This document shows, piece after piece, positions 35,629-45,139 of a stretch of DNA of 64,000 nucleotides (the first letter of the stretch is position 1; each line of letters begins with the position of its first letter). Under the pieces are notes generated by a model. It was given only the letters and a program-made list of their open reading frames with translations. It was not told where the DNA came from and made no database searches. The position numbers and the translations under genes were made by a program. Source of the DNA: Winogradskyella ursingii (lineage in GTDB: Bacteria; Bacteroidota; Bacteroidia; Flavobacteriales; Flavobacteriaceae). The stretch covers positions 248,001 to 312,000 of the forward strand of contig NZ_JABFDH010000001.1 in NCBI RefSeq assembly GCF_013403975.1. The letters are read 5' to 3'.

Positions 35629-36102
35629 ATGGAAAATAGCGAGGACAAAAAACAAAGATTGCATAGTCAGAATTATACTGAGAGCCGAAACACATCTTAC
35701 AGTATTGTTAGACGCTACGGTTCCATAACTTTTGATGAGGCACTAACACAGTTAAGAGATGTTTTAAAGGACAAAGGATTTGACATCATCGGAGAAATGG
35801 ATGTCAAGGACTATCTGAAGGACTATAACATCGATATGTCTCACCTAATAATTATGATGGTTTGTCATAAAGAAACGGCTGCCAACTTACTGTCCAACGA
35901 TATCCAAATGACCTCACTCGTGCCTTGTAAAATTAGCATCAAAGCAATCGATGATGCTTCTTTAATCGAGGTTTCTATTGAAGACGTTGAGACAACTTGG
36001 GCCATCTCTGACAAATCTGAAATAGAAGAAATAGCAAAAAGCGTAGGACAAGATTTAAAAGGAATCTTAGACCATTTAGGTCCAAAACATTTTAAACTAT
36101 AG
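35629..36102 (+). CDS. DUF302 protein
   Basis: 157 residues. The DUF302 fold spans about 25-150: TFDEALTQLRDVLKDKGFDII, then MSHLIIMMVCHKETAANLLSNDIQMTSLVPC. Usual family members carry a conserved C-x-P-type site (here VPCKI). No signal peptide. DUF302 proteins often neighbour metal and sulfur detoxification genes; biochemical function unknown. Confidence 0.85.
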   Translation: MENSEDKKQRLHSQNYTESRNTSYSIVRRYGSITFDEALTQLRDVLKDKGFDIIGEMDVKDYLKDYNIDMSHLIIMMVCHKETAANLLSNDIQMTSLVPCKISIKAIDDASLIEVSIEDVETTWAISDKSEIEEIAKSVGQDLKGILDHLGPKHFKL

Positions 36103-36125
36103 AATAATAATTTAACTCAAAAACA

Positions 36126-36662
36126 ATGAAAACACTATTAAAAACTTCAATTCTAACCCTTGCACTCATTGCAATTGTAAGCTGTAAGGAAAAACAAACC
36201 GTAGAAATTAACACCCCTGAAGAGGTGAAGGCGGCCAAGAAAAAAACCGCAGATATCGCAGACCAAGGTTTTATTGACGGAATGACGGGAAAAGTATGGC
36301 ATAATTATCTTGAAATCAAGATGGCACTTGTAAGAGACGATGCAGAAAAGGCAAGATCCATAAGTAAGGATATGGCTGCCTCTTTTGGCGAAGAAAGAAT
36401 GGAGATGAAAAACTTAGCGCAAGATATGGCCAATACTGAAGACATTAAAACCCTGAGAGAATTGTTCGCACAATTTACCGAAAAGGCAGGGCCAATGTTT
36501 GAAGATGCACTATCTGAAGGAACCATATACAAAAAATTCTGCCCAATGGCATTTAACAATGAAGGTGCCTTTTGGTATGCCGACGTTAAGGAAATAACCA
36601 ATCCCTATTTCGGAGATAAAATGTTGAAATGTGGGTCGGTAAAGAAAACTATTAATAAATAA
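36126..36662 (+). CDS. DUF3347 lipoprotein, copy 1
   Basis: 178 residues. Lipobox IVSC (C21). The DUF3347 domain has its helical part (VWHNYLEIKMALVRDDAEKARSI) and the metal-site tail KFCPMAFNNEG ... NPYFGDKMLKCGSV. The CPM and ML-x-CG elements place Cys and Met ligands as in copper-binding tails. It is the most divergent of the four domains in this window. Starts 23 bases after the DUF302 stop. Confidence 0.85.
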   Translation: MKTLLKTSILTLALIAIVSCKEKQTVEINTPEEVKAAKKKTADIADQGFIDGMTGKVWHNYLEIKMALVRDDAEKARSISKDMAASFGEERMEMKNLAQDMANTEDIKTLRELFAQFTEKAGPMFEDALSEGTIYKKFCPMAFNNEGAFWYADVKEITNPYFGDKMLKCGSVKKTINK

Positions 36663-36679
36663 CCCTTAAATAAACAAAG

Positions 36680-37270
36680 ATGAAAACGATTAAACAAAAA
36701 TTAATTATACCCATAATCGCAATAGCTTTAGTTAGTGTTACTGCTTGTAAAGACGGAAGTAAAAATGAACCTGCAGCACCAATGAGCAACGAGATGTACC
36801 AAGAGCCTATGGATGACAAAGACGATATGTCAATGAGTGACAATCAAGATGCAAAAGCAGAAGCAATCCTGAAAGATTACTTCAACTTGAAAGATGCTCT
36901 TGTAGGCGATGACAATGATAAGGCAAAAGAATTGGGCGCAACGCTTGCAAGTACTTTAGGAAGTTTTGATGCATCCAGCTATTCAGATAGTGAACAACAG
37001 GATCTCAAGGATATTATGGAAGATGCAATTGAACACGCAGAACACATTTCAGAAAGTGATATAGCACATCAGCGAGAGCACTTTAAAGTTTTAAGTAAAG
37101 ATGTTATAGATATGGTTGCTATAACAGGTACAGAGATGAAACTCTACGAGCAGTTTTGCCCTATGTATGATGGCGGAACGGCGTGGTTAAGTACTAAAGA
37201 GGAAGTACGCAATCCTTACTACGGTAGCAAAATGTTAACCTGTGGCGAAGTACAGCGAGAAATCAACTAA
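36680..37270 (+). CDS. DUF3347 lipoprotein, copy 2
   Basis: 196 residues. Lipobox VTAC, then a Met/Asp-rich linker ([19 protein letters not shown]), the helical domain ([13 protein letters not shown]) and the tail [14 protein letters not shown] ... [15 protein letters not shown]. The Met-rich linker adds possible Cu(I) ligands. Close relative of copies 3 and 4. It is followed immediately (no gap) by the haem-binding gene. Confidence 0.88.
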   Translation: MKTIKQKLIIPIIAIALVSVTACKDGSKNEPAAPMSNEMYQEPMDDKDDMSMSDNQDAKAEAILKDYFNLKDALVGDDNDKAKELGATLASTLGSFDASSYSDSEQQDLKDIMEDAIEHAEHISESDIAHQREHFKVLSKDVIDMVAITGTEMKLYEQFCPMYDGGTAWLSTKEEVRNPYYGSKMLTCGEVQREIN

Positions 37271-37723
37271 ATGAAAGTAGTAAAAATCATAGCGGTAGTG
37301 TTATTGGTAGCGTTTGTGGGGATTCAATTTATACCCACAACACGCAACCAAAGTAATATGGTACCCGAAACTGATTTTATGTTGGTTAATAATGTTCCAG
37401 AGAACATTCAAAACAAGTTACAGGTATCCTGCTATGATTGTCACAGTAATAATACGCAATACCCTTGGTATAATAAAGTTCAGCCTGTTGCTTGGTTTTT
37501 GGAAGACCATATTAAAGAAGGCAAGGCCGAACTAAATTTCAATGAATGGGATTCACTATCAAGCCGAAGAAAGACCAGTAAGTTAAGGTCTATCATCAAC
37601 CAGATTGAAAATGGCGAAATGCCTTTGGATTCTTATACCTTGATTCATAGAGACGCAAAGTTTTCAGAAGCGGAGGCAGAAGAAATAATCAACTGGGTAA
37701 CACAATTAAAAGACAGCTTATAA
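37271..37723 (+). CDS. Haem-binding-domain protein
   Basis: 150 residues. An N-terminal helix (VVKIIAVVLLVAFVGIQFI) anchors or exports it; the haem_bd domain has one c-type haem motif CYDCHSNN (about residue 56) and the conserved YPWYNKVQPVAWFLEDHI. The family is predicted to bind haem covalently in the periplasm and transfer electrons. Sits between two DUF3347 genes with no gap on one side. Confidence 0.85.
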   Translation: MKVVKIIAVVLLVAFVGIQFIPTTRNQSNMVPETDFMLVNNVPENIQNKLQVSCYDCHSNNTQYPWYNKVQPVAWFLEDHIKEGKAELNFNEWDSLSSRRKTSKLRSIINQIENGEMPLDSYTLIHRDAKFSEAEAEEIINWVTQLKDSL

Positions 37724-37742
37724 ATAATTAAAAAATAAAAAG

Positions 37743-38294
37743 ATGAAAAAGTTAAAAATGAGTATAGCCACTATGTTATTGTTGGCAGTTTCTTTTACCA
37801 ATGCGCAGGAAAAGGAAAAAATGAAGATGGACCATAAAATGGACCACGGCAAAATGATGGATATGAACAGTGATGCAAAAGCAGAAGCAATTTTAAATGA
37901 TTATTTCAGTCTAAAGAATGCCTTGGTGGCAGACGATACCAAAAAGGCAGCCCAAGAAGGTGCAAAATTGGTAGCTTCTCTTAAAGCCTTTGATACCAGT
38001 AGCTATACCAAAGAACAGCAAGAAGAATTGGCCGATATTATAGAAGATGCTACAGAACACGCAGAACATATTGCTGAAAGTGCTATTGACCATCAAAGAG
38101 AGCATTTTAAAACATTGAGCAAAGATATAACGGATATGGTGGCGATTACAGGAACAAAGAACACACTGTACCAACAATTTTGCCCTATGTACGATAAGGG
38201 TAGTGCTTGGTTAAGTACAAACAACGAGATAAGAAACCCATATTACGGCAGTAGAATGCTTAAATGCGGCAAAGTACAAAAGACTATTCAGTAG
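37743..38294 (+). CDS. DUF3347 exported protein, copy 3
   Basis: 183 residues. A cleavable signal (SFTNAQ end) instead of a lipobox, a short Met/His/Lys linker ([15 protein letters not shown]), then the same helical domain as copy 2 and the tail [14 protein letters not shown] ... [15 protein letters not shown]. It is thus likely a soluble periplasmic partner to the lipoproteins. The hairpin array follows its stop by about 90 bases. Confidence 0.88.
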   Translation: MKKLKMSIATMLLLAVSFTNAQEKEKMKMDHKMDHGKMMDMNSDAKAEAILNDYFSLKNALVADDTKKAAQEGAKLVASLKAFDTSSYTKEQQEELADIIEDATEHAEHIAESAIDHQREHFKTLSKDITDMVAITGTKNTLYQQFCPMYDKGSAWLSTNNEIRNPYYGSRMLKCGKVQKTIQ

Positions 38295-38385
38295 ATAATC
38301 CCTTCCCTAAGCATTTTTTGTTGTTCTGGTTTATTAGTTAACAGAATACATAAAATGTCCGGAATATCTTGAGTAGTCATTAAGT

Positions 38386-38734
38386 CCTGTCGTGGGAAGG
38401 AAAAATAGATGATGGTTAGTGTTAGTTCCTTCCCAGGTCAGGCAAAAATTTAAGTCCTAATAAGAGAGAGGGTGCATACTGTTTGGTTGGTTAATGAAAC
38501 CCTTTCTCTTAATTAGGTACAACAGATTTTGTGAAATAGAAAAGTTGATTTGGTTAGTAGCAGCCTGCACAAGGGAGAGGGATTAAACCCTTAAAATAAT
38601 AACATCTCTCTTCCTATGTCAGGCAATTTAAAACTTTTGAAAAAGAGAAGTTTAGTGAAGAGTACTTGGTTTTGGGAGGTGAACATTTGAAATGGTTGAT
38701 TGGTTAATAACAGTTCGCCTCTCATTATCAAGTA
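38386..38734. repeat. Four tandem structured hairpin repeats
   Basis: The 490-base gap after copy 3 of DUF3347 has no credible gene before 38785. It holds four imperfect units. Unit A 38386-38442 (inner stem 9 pairs, GGGAAGGAA/TTCCTTCCC); B 38456-38517 (12 pairs plus CCTAAT/ATTAGG across a one-base bulge); C 38563-38624 (7 pairs with two wobbles plus GCCTG/CAGGC); D 38663-38734 (11 pairs plus TACTTG/CAAGTA). Outer stem, small internal loop, inner stem and a 23-28-base loop recur. Stem sequences differ while pairing holds; loops of A, B and D share GGTTRRT. Confidence 0.7.
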
Positions 38735-38784
38735 TAAATTTAGGGTTGCAGCTTCATTAAAGAAAACTGAAAAATAAATAGGTA

Positions 38785-38922
38785 ATGAAAGATTGTTGCA
38801 ATACAGGTAATAGCAAAGCACAGATCAAAAACCCGTTAAAAAAGTGGTTCAATTATATAATATATACTGTTATAGCCGTCGTAGTTCTTGGGGCTTTAGT
38901 ATTAAAATTAACTGGCAACTAA
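38785..38922 (+). CDS. Small Cys-containing membrane protein
   Basis: 45 residues: an N-terminal MKDCCNTGNSK with a vicinal Cys pair, a basic amphipathic stretch (NPLKKWFN) and one membrane helix (IIYTVIAVVVLGALVL). The CC pair facing the cytoplasm could bind copper. It lies between the hairpin array and the ion-channel gene in the same orientation. Codon structure and composition look coding, but no named family is recognised. Confidence 0.6.
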   Translation: MKDCCNTGNSKAQIKNPLKKWFNYIIYTVIAVVVLGALVLKLTGN

Positions 38923-39019
38923 TTGTAATTAATAAAAGTTAATGTGAAAACATAGAAAAATTAATAAACGAAACCGAAACAAAGACATATGAAGAAATTT
39001 TTATAAAACCCTCAAAAGA

Positions 39020-39568
39020 ATGTGTGACGAAAAGGACATAGAAACCACGGCTGCCTTTTATGGGCAACTTTTCAATAGTTCAAAGTACGTACTATTGGTA
39101 GTGCTTATTGCTACAGCTATCGGGCTGTATGTTTTGCCTAATATTAATGCTACTTACGCAGTGATTATACTATTGGCTATAACACTAATAAAGATAGGAT
39201 TTATCATAGCCCTATCCTTTAATCAATTAATGAAAATTATCGGACAGAGCCATTTGCTGAGCCACGTTTTGATGTTATTCGGATTTTTAATTGTCCTGAT
39301 TGTACTTTCATTCGCTTTAGACTATACAGCATTACATTTTTTTGATTCTACTCATTTTAAGATAAATAATAGTTCCGGAAATAATGGGCTGTTGACATTT
39401 TTCGATATGTCCTATTTCAGTCTAATTACATTCTCATCTGTAGGCTACGGTGATATAGTTCCAAAAACGATTACAGCTAAAACCTTGGTGGCACTTGAAG
39501 TGGCTCTCAGATTTTTTGTCCTTGTATTTGGTATCGCAAACGTGAATAGAATTCGAGTAAATAAATAA
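39020..39568 (+). CDS. Two-pore-helix type potassium channel protein
   Basis: 182 residues with four hydrophobic helices, the last two flanking a pore loop whose selectivity filter reads SSVGYGDIVP (about residue 146), diagnostic of potassium channels. No cytoplasmic RCK/TrkA domain follows. It would let K+ cross the inner membrane, perhaps to balance charge during cation export. It starts 97 bases after the small Cys protein. Confidence 0.85.
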   Translation: MCDEKDIETTAAFYGQLFNSSKYVLLVVLIATAIGLYVLPNINATYAVIILLAITLIKIGFIIALSFNQLMKIIGQSHLLSHVLMLFGFLIVLIVLSFALDYTALHFFDSTHFKINNSSGNNGLLTFFDMSYFSLITFSSVGYGDIVPKTITAKTLVALEVALRFFVLVFGIANVNRIRVNK

Positions 39569-39586
39569 CCCTAAATAACAAAAATT

Positions 39587-40069
39587 ATGAAAACTCTAAA
39601 ATTAACAACAATCCTAATGCTACTTACGTTTGCCACAGGCCAAATGTTTAGTCAAAACGTAGATTTAGGCACCGAGAAAGAAGCTGTTCTAAAAGTAATG
39701 AAAACCTATAAGGATGCGTTACAAAACTTGACAACTGAAGGTACTTTTGACCTATTCACAGAAGATTCCGAGGTTTTTGAATCTGGTGGTGTTGAAGGCA
39801 CCTACGCCCACTATATAGAACATCATTTGGGTCCAGAATTGGGGCATTTCAAGAAATTTGAATTTTCAGATTATGAAATTGATGCAGAAGTAGATTTGCC
39901 CTATGCGTTTACTACCGAAACTTATGTCTACACCATAGTTCTCAATCCCGATGATAAAGGCAATACCCGAACCATAAAGAAAAAAGGGGTGGCGACTTCT
40001 ATCCTTAAGAAGATAGATGATAAATGGCAGATAGTTAAAACCCATTCATCATCAAGGAATGCAAAATAA
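39587..40069 (+). CDS. Exported NTF2-like protein
   Basis: 160 residues. Signal peptide (GQMFSQ end) followed by a SnoaL/NTF2 fold: AVLKVMKTYKDALQNL, the segment VFESGGVEGTYAHYIEHHLG with several His, and DDKWQIVKTHSSSR. Similar proteins accompany copper efflux genes in Bacteroidota. The His cluster YIEHHLGPELGH could bind metal; function unproven. Confidence 0.8.
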   Translation: MKTLKLTTILMLLTFATGQMFSQNVDLGTEKEAVLKVMKTYKDALQNLTTEGTFDLFTEDSEVFESGGVEGTYAHYIEHHLGPELGHFKKFEFSDYEIDAEVDLPYAFTTETYVYTIVLNPDDKGNTRTIKKKGVATSILKKIDDKWQIVKTHSSSRNAK

Positions 40070-40079
40070 AATTTAACCT

Positions 40080-41306
40080 GTGAGCGAGTTTTTAAAACAA
40101 TGGGGCGAAGCTGCCTATACCACAACGGGATTTTTCTGGATGGCTTTGTGGGCATTCATCTTGGGCTACATAATCAGTAGTATGATACAGATTTTTGTGA
40201 CGGAAAAACGTATGCAGAAAACGATGGGGAAAGACGAATCCAAAAGTGTGCTGTTGGGTACATTCTTCGGATTTATCAGTAGCTCGTGCAGTTTTGCTGC
40301 ATTGGCAAGTGCAAAATCTCTCTTCAAAAAAGGGGCGAGTTTTGTGTCCTCTATTGCCTTCCTGCTGGCATCAACCAATTTAGTCATCGAATTGGGAATC
40401 ATTATTTCCATCTTTTTGGGATGGCAGTTCGTGGTTGGGGAATATGTTGGCGGTATATTGCTCATACTTATATGCTGGATTCTCATTCGTATCATCAATC
40501 CCAAAAAACTCATTGAAAAAGCGAAAAAAAACCTTGAAGGGCAGGACGATGATGAAATGGATGGTTCCAAAGACTGGAAAAAGCAGATACAACAGGAAGA
40601 TAGCTGGTCACGGGTCGCCAAGAAGTATAAAATGGAATGGCAGATGGTCTGGAAGGACGTAACAGTAGGCTTTACCATTGCAGGAATCGTAGCGGCCTTT
40701 GTCCCTGATTCATTTTTCCAAACCCTGTTTATCAACAGTGGTCAAGGCAAAACTGATTTTACCTTTCTCGAAGTTCTGGAGCATATTGTCGTGGGGCCAG
40801 TTGCTGCATTTTTGACCTTTATCGGTTCTATGGGCAACATACCTTTAGCAGCCCTACTATTTGGTAAGGGCGTAAGTTTTGCGGGTGTTATGGCATTTAT
40901 TTTTAGCGATTTGGTTGTTTTCCCAGTATTACGAATTAACGCTAAATATTATGGTTGGAAAATGTCGTTTTTCATTTTGTTTCTACTTTTTACGGCTCTA
41001 ATTGGAACATCTTTGGCCCTGCATTATTCATTCGACTTGCTGAGTATGTTACCAGACCCTTCGCAAGTCAAGATTCAGGATAAAGACCATTTCAAGATTG
41101 ATTATACATTCTACTTAAATATTACTTTTCTTATGATTTCAGGATACCTGATTTATTTAGGATTTTACAAGAAAAAGGATGTTGAGCATTCAATGAGTGA
41201 AATGGCACCAAAAAGTCCATTACTGGAAACAATATTAAAATATGCGGCCTTCATTTGCTATGTGTGGTTAGCAGGTGGATTGATTGTAAAAATCTTTATA
41301 CAATAA
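40080..41306 (+). CDS. Permease of the UPF0718/ArsP group
   Basis: 408 residues beginning at GTG (40080), ten bases after the previous stop. Eight or more helices in two halves, each with the family's Gly/Ser-rich motif (FISSSCSFAALASAKSLFKKG; FIGSMGNIPLAALLFGKG) and a charged cytoplasmic loop (about 150-185). ArsP members export organoarsenicals and related permeases have unknown cargo; the Cys in SSSCSF may bind the substrate. The P-type ATPase starts just three bases after its stop. Confidence 0.85.
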   Translation: MSEFLKQWGEAAYTTTGFFWMALWAFILGYIISSMIQIFVTEKRMQKTMGKDESKSVLLGTFFGFISSSCSFAALASAKSLFKKGASFVSSIAFLLASTNLVIELGIIISIFLGWQFVVGEYVGGILLILICWILIRIINPKKLIEKAKKNLEGQDDDEMDGSKDWKKQIQQEDSWSRVAKKYKMEWQMVWKDVTVGFTIAGIVAAFVPDSFFQTLFINSGQGKTDFTFLEVLEHIVVGPVAAFLTFIGSMGNIPLAALLFGKGVSFAGVMAFIFSDLVVFPVLRINAKYYGWKMSFFILFLLFTALIGTSLALHYSFDLLSMLPDPSQVKIQDKDHFKIDYTFYLNITFLMISGYLIYLGFYKKKDVEHSMSEMAPKSPLLETILKYAAFICYVWLAGGLIVKIFIQ

Positions 41307-41308
41307 CT

Positions 41309-43813
41309 ATGAAACACAAATATCACATACACGGTATGACCTGCAATGGTTGTAGAAAACACGTTGAAGAAACGCTTTCTAAAGTAGAAGGTGTTACCAA
41401 TGCAACTGTAGATTTAGAAAAAGCTGAAGCGACCATTGAAATGGAATCCCATATTCCAATCGAAAAATTTCAAGAGGCGCTTAAAGCTAAGGGTGGTCAA
41501 TACAGCATCCATCAGAATGGCGAACATCAGCATACCCACGATAAACAGAAAGTTGAGAAACCTAAGGGTAAAGGAACGGGGACATTCTATTGCCCAATGC
41601 ATTGCGAAGGTGATAAAACTTACGACCAACCAGGCGACTGTCCCGTTTGCGGAATGGACTTGGTCGAAGAAGTAAACCTAACGGCGACTTCTGAAACGCA
41701 ATATACTTGCCCAATGCATCCAGAAATCGTTCGTGATCAACCGGGCGATTGCCCTATCTGTGGAATGGATTTGGTGCCTATGGAACCCGATTTGTCCGCA
41801 GAGGAAAAAACCTATAAAAAACTATTAAAAAAGTTTTGGGTAGCGGTTGCTTTCACATTGCCCATTTTTATCATTGCAATGTCCGAAATGTTGACCAGTA
41901 ACCCATTGGAAAATTTATTAGAGATAGAATATTGGAATTGGATTCAATTCGGTTTATCTCTACCAGTTGTTTTTTATGCCACCTGGATGTTTTATGAGCG
42001 AGCGTACCGTAGCATCAAGACGTGGAATCTTAATATGTTTACCCTTATTGGAATTGGCACAGGGGTAGCTTGGCTATTCAGTGTCTTTGGTATGTTGTTT
42101 CCTGATATTTTCCCGGCCCAATTCAAGACCAATTCTGGGACCGTATTTGTTTACTATGAAGCTACCACCGTAATCTTAACGTTGGTATTACTGGGCCAAG
42201 TACTCGAAGCCCGTGCCCATAGCAAAACCAACAGCGCAGTAAAAGAGCTGTTGAAATTAGCACCTAATAAAGCTATAAAAGTTGTAGATGGCCTTGAAGA
42301 AGAAGTCAGTATCGACCAGATAGAAAAAGGTGACATTTTACGTGTGAAGCCAGGGGATAAAATTCCTGTGGATGGTGTGATTACAGAAGGAAGCACTACG
42401 GTAGATGAATCGATGATTACGGGCGAACCTATTCCTGTAAACAAAGCAATAGATGATAAGGTAAGTAGCGGCACTATCAATGGCAATCAATCCTTTTTAA
42501 TGAAAGCTGAAAAGGTAGGTAGTGAGACTTTGCTATCGCAAATCATTCATATGGTGAACGACGCCAGTAGAAGTCGTGCACCCATTCAAAAATTAGCCGA
42601 TACAGTTTCTGGTTATTTTGTGCCTATAGTGGTCATTATTTCACTCATAACTTTTGTGGTTTGGGCAATATGGGGACCAGAACCAACTTATGTATATGCC
42701 TTAGTCAATGCTATTGCCGTATTAATTATCGCTTGTCCCTGCGCTTTAGGTTTGGCAACACCTATGTCGGTGATGGTAGGAGTCGGAAAGGGTGCTCAAA
42801 ATGGGGTGCTCATCAAAAATGCTGAAGCTTTGGAGAAAATGGATAAGGTAGATACCCTTATTGTAGATAAAACAGGAACGATTACAGAAGGAAAACCAAC
42901 CGTTGAAAAAATGGATGCTTTTGGGGACCGCTTTCGCGAAAGCGAAATACTTCAACTTATCGCTTCCTTGAACAGTTCAAGTGAGCATCCTTTGGCTGAA
43001 GCTACCGTAAAATATGGAAAGGAAAATAAAACTGAACTTTTAAAAACTGAAGACTTTAGTGCGGTAACCGGAAAAGGTGTGGAAGGCAAGGTAAATGGAA
43101 AAAGTCTTGCATTGGGAAATGCAAAAATGATGGAGTATGCAAATGCTTCGCTTTCAAAAGAAATGATTACCGAAGCACAGACGTATCAAAAACAAGGTAA
43201 GACAGTTTCTTATTTGGCAATAGATAAAATAGTTGCTGGCTACGTAGTCATTGGCGATAAGATAAAGGAAACAAGTGCCAATGCTATTAAAGCACTTCAA
43301 GATAAAGGCATCGATGTGATAATGCTAACTGGCGATAACCACGAAACAGCACAAGCCGTAGCATCAGAATTAAACTTGGCAGATTTTAAAGCCAGTATGT
43401 TACCAGAAGACAAGCTCAAAGAAGTAGAAAAACTACAAGAAAACGGAAAAGTAGTCGCTATGGCAGGTGATGGAATCAACGATGCCCCTGCATTGGCTAA
43501 AAGTGATGTAGGAATTGCTATGGGAACAGGAACGGATGTAGCGATAGAAAGCGCAATGATAACATTGGTAAAAGGCGATTTACAAGGAATTGTTAAAGCG
43601 AGAAACCTAAGCCATAAAGTAATGCGTAATATCAAACAAAATCTCTTTTTTGCATTTATATACAACACCTTGGGTGTGCCCATTGCTGCGGGTGTACTAT
43701 ATCCTGTTTTCGGATTGCTACTATCACCAATGATTGCTGCCTTGGCGATGAGCTTCAGTTCCGTATCGGTAATTTTAAATGCCCTTCGATTAAGAACCAA
43801 AACAATTAAATAA
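41309..43813 (+). CDS. copA: Copper-translocating P1B-type ATPase
   Basis: 834 residues from the ATG at 41309; the frame is open further upstream but only inside the permease gene. Order: HMA domain (HGMTCNGC, 1-70), two heavy-metal-binding YHS-like units (CPMHCEGD ... CPVCGMDL near 95-120; CPMHPEIV ... CPICGMDLVP near 135-160), six to eight helices, actuator TGEPIPV, CPC in helix 6 (about 475), phosphorylation site DKTGTITEG (about 519) and hinge GDGINDAPAL. CPC marks Cu(I)/Ag(I) export. Double metal-binding units are more than the usual one. Confidence 0.95.
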   Translation: MKHKYHIHGMTCNGCRKHVEETLSKVEGVTNATVDLEKAEATIEMESHIPIEKFQEALKAKGGQYSIHQNGEHQHTHDKQKVEKPKGKGTGTFYCPMHCEGDKTYDQPGDCPVCGMDLVEEVNLTATSETQYTCPMHPEIVRDQPGDCPICGMDLVPMEPDLSAEEKTYKKLLKKFWVAVAFTLPIFIIAMSEMLTSNPLENLLEIEYWNWIQFGLSLPVVFYATWMFYERAYRSIKTWNLNMFTLIGIGTGVAWLFSVFGMLFPDIFPAQFKTNSGTVFVYYEATTVILTLVLLGQVLEARAHSKTNSAVKELLKLAPNKAIKVVDGLEEEVSIDQIEKGDILRVKPGDKIPVDGVITEGSTTVDESMITGEPIPVNKAIDDKVSSGTINGNQSFLMKAEKVGSETLLSQIIHMVNDASRSRAPIQKLADTVSGYFVPIVVIISLITFVVWAIWGPEPTYVYALVNAIAVLIIACPCALGLATPMSVMVGVGKGAQNGVLIKNAEALEKMDKVDTLIVDKTGTITEGKPTVEKMDAFGDRFRESEILQLIASLNSSSEHPLAEATVKYGKENKTELLKTEDFSAVTGKGVEGKVNGKSLALGNAKMMEYANASLSKEMITEAQTYQKQGKTVSYLAIDKIVAGYVVIGDKIKETSANAIKALQDKGIDVIMLTGDNHETAQAVASELNLADFKASMLPEDKLKEVEKLQENGKVVAMAGDGINDAPALAKSDVGIAMGTGTDVAIESAMITLVKGDLQGIVKARNLSHKVMRNIKQNLFFAFIYNTLGVPIAAGVLYPVFGLLLSPMIAALAMSFSSVSVILNALRLRTKTIK

Positions 43814-43821
43814 CATTATCT

Positions 43822-44406
43822 ATGAAAATACAGTATTACATATTTGTCCTAATAGTACTTTCTTCTTGCGAACAAAAAGGTGAAAAGACCAAAGAAGTTG
43901 TGACGAAAGAAATAGAAACAGTTTCTAAAACCGCTGAACCCGACAAGAAAAAACCATTAAGTCCGCATACCGAAACAATAGCAATGGTCGGCGATGCTCA
44001 TATTCATATCGATTATTCATCGCCAGGCGTAAGGGATAGAATTATTTTCGGTGGACTGTTGGCTTACGACCAAGTCTGGCAGGCTGGTGCCCATATGGCT
44101 ACTTGGTTGGAAACAAATAAGGATTTAGAAATTGATGGCAAGGTATTAAAAGCCGGAAAATATGGATTTTTTGTAATTCCGAATCAAGAAGAATGGACTG
44201 TCATTTTCAACAGGAATTGGAACCAACACGGAAAGGATGATTATGATGCGAGCGATGATGTATTACGATTTAAAGCAACGCCTAAAATTCCCGAAGAAAT
44301 CAAGGAACATTTAGAGTACAAAATAAACAAAACAACTGAGACTTCAGGAACAATCTCAATGAGTTGGGAAAAAGTAACGATTGAGTTTCCTTTTGAAGTA
44401 AAGTAA
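43822..44406 (+). CDS. DUF2911 lipoprotein
   Basis: 194 residues. Lipobox LSSC (C15), a charged linker, then DUF2911 (about 50-190: VGDAHIHIDYSSPGVRDRIIFGGL, WATWLETN-like segment, GFFVIPNQEEWTVIFNRNWNQHG). Family members in Bacteroidota often sit with copper genes; no biochemical role is known. It starts eight bases after the ATPase and ends two bases before the PepSY gene. Confidence 0.87.
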   Translation: MKIQYYIFVLIVLSSCEQKGEKTKEVVTKEIETVSKTAEPDKKKPLSPHTETIAMVGDAHIHIDYSSPGVRDRIIFGGLLAYDQVWQAGAHMATWLETNKDLEIDGKVLKAGKYGFFVIPNQEEWTVIFNRNWNQHGKDDYDASDDVLRFKATPKIPEEIKEHLEYKINKTTETSGTISMSWEKVTIEFPFEVK

Positions 44407-44407
44407 A

Positions 44408-45115
44408 ATGGTGAACAGAAAAACAGCGAAATGGATTAGAAAAGCGCACCGCTATTTGGGTATCTTTTTAGGTATTCAGTTTCTGATGTGGACGATTAGT
44501 GGAATGTATTTCAGCTGGACGGATATCGACGAGATACACGGTGACCAATTTAAGAAAGAAGCACCTGTGCAGACCTCATTTAATGATTTGCTCAGCACAT
44601 CCCAACTTGCTATAAATGAGCCTGTACATTCTTTGGAATTACTGGAAATAGCAAATGAACCTTACTATTGGATTAATGAAGCACAGCTTTATAATGCCAG
44701 AACAGGACAAAGGAAAAATGGGATTTCTAAAAAAGAGGCTCAACAAGTTGCAAGTAGGTATATGTTGAACGATTTAGAAATAGCAAAAATTCAATTAGTC
44801 TATTCTGTAAGCCCACATCACGAATATCGCGGTCGCCCACTTCCAGCCTATGAAATTTCGTATGAGACACCACAAAATTTAAAAGCCTATGTGGCAGTTG
44901 AAAATGGTGCATTTCAAACGGTGAGACACAGGGATTGGCGTTGGTTCGATTTCCTTTGGATGACACATACAATGGATTACCAGGGAAGGGATAATTTCAA
45001 CACGTTGTTGTTAAGGGCATTTTCACTTTTGGGATTGATAACCGTATTGAGCGGTTTCGTATTATGGTATATCAGTTCGCCATCGATCAGAAAATTAAAG
45101 AAGAAGTTCAAATAA
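44408..45115 (+). CDS. PepSY-domain membrane protein
   Basis: 235 residues. Two membrane helices, one N-terminal (AHRYLGIFLGIQFLMWTISGMYF) and one C-terminal (SLLGLITVLSGFVLWYI), enclose a periplasmic PepSY-like region with several His (SPHHEYRGRPL, TVRHRDWRW, WMTHTMDYQG). Relatives act as inner-membrane ferric or flavin reductases or regulators; the His-rich loop suggests metal or haem contact. Confidence 0.85.
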   Translation: MVNRKTAKWIRKAHRYLGIFLGIQFLMWTISGMYFSWTDIDEIHGDQFKKEAPVQTSFNDLLSTSQLAINEPVHSLELLEIANEPYYWINEAQLYNARTGQRKNGISKKEAQQVASRYMLNDLEIAKIQLVYSVSPHHEYRGRPLPAYEISYETPQNLKAYVAVENGAFQTVRHRDWRWFDFLWMTHTMDYQGRDNFNTLLLRAFSLLGLITVLSGFVLWYISSPSIRKLKKKFK

Positions 45116-45139
45116 ATAATAATTTAAAAACCAAAAACA

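Noticed and set aside
38514..38523. Shared TAGGTACAAC with 19831-19840 as an attachment-site pair
   Set aside because: A ten-base match between A/T-rich stretches is within chance and lies inside hairpin B.
38386..38734. CRISPR array or integron attC cluster
   Set aside because: Repeats are not identical and spacers are not of constant length; the attC core motifs GTTRRRY/RYYYAAC are not placed at the stem ends as required. An attC-like function cannot be fully excluded.
38591..38821. 76-codon minus-strand frame in the hairpin array
   Set aside because: It runs through the paired stems, has no homologous character and is best explained by the repeat structure.
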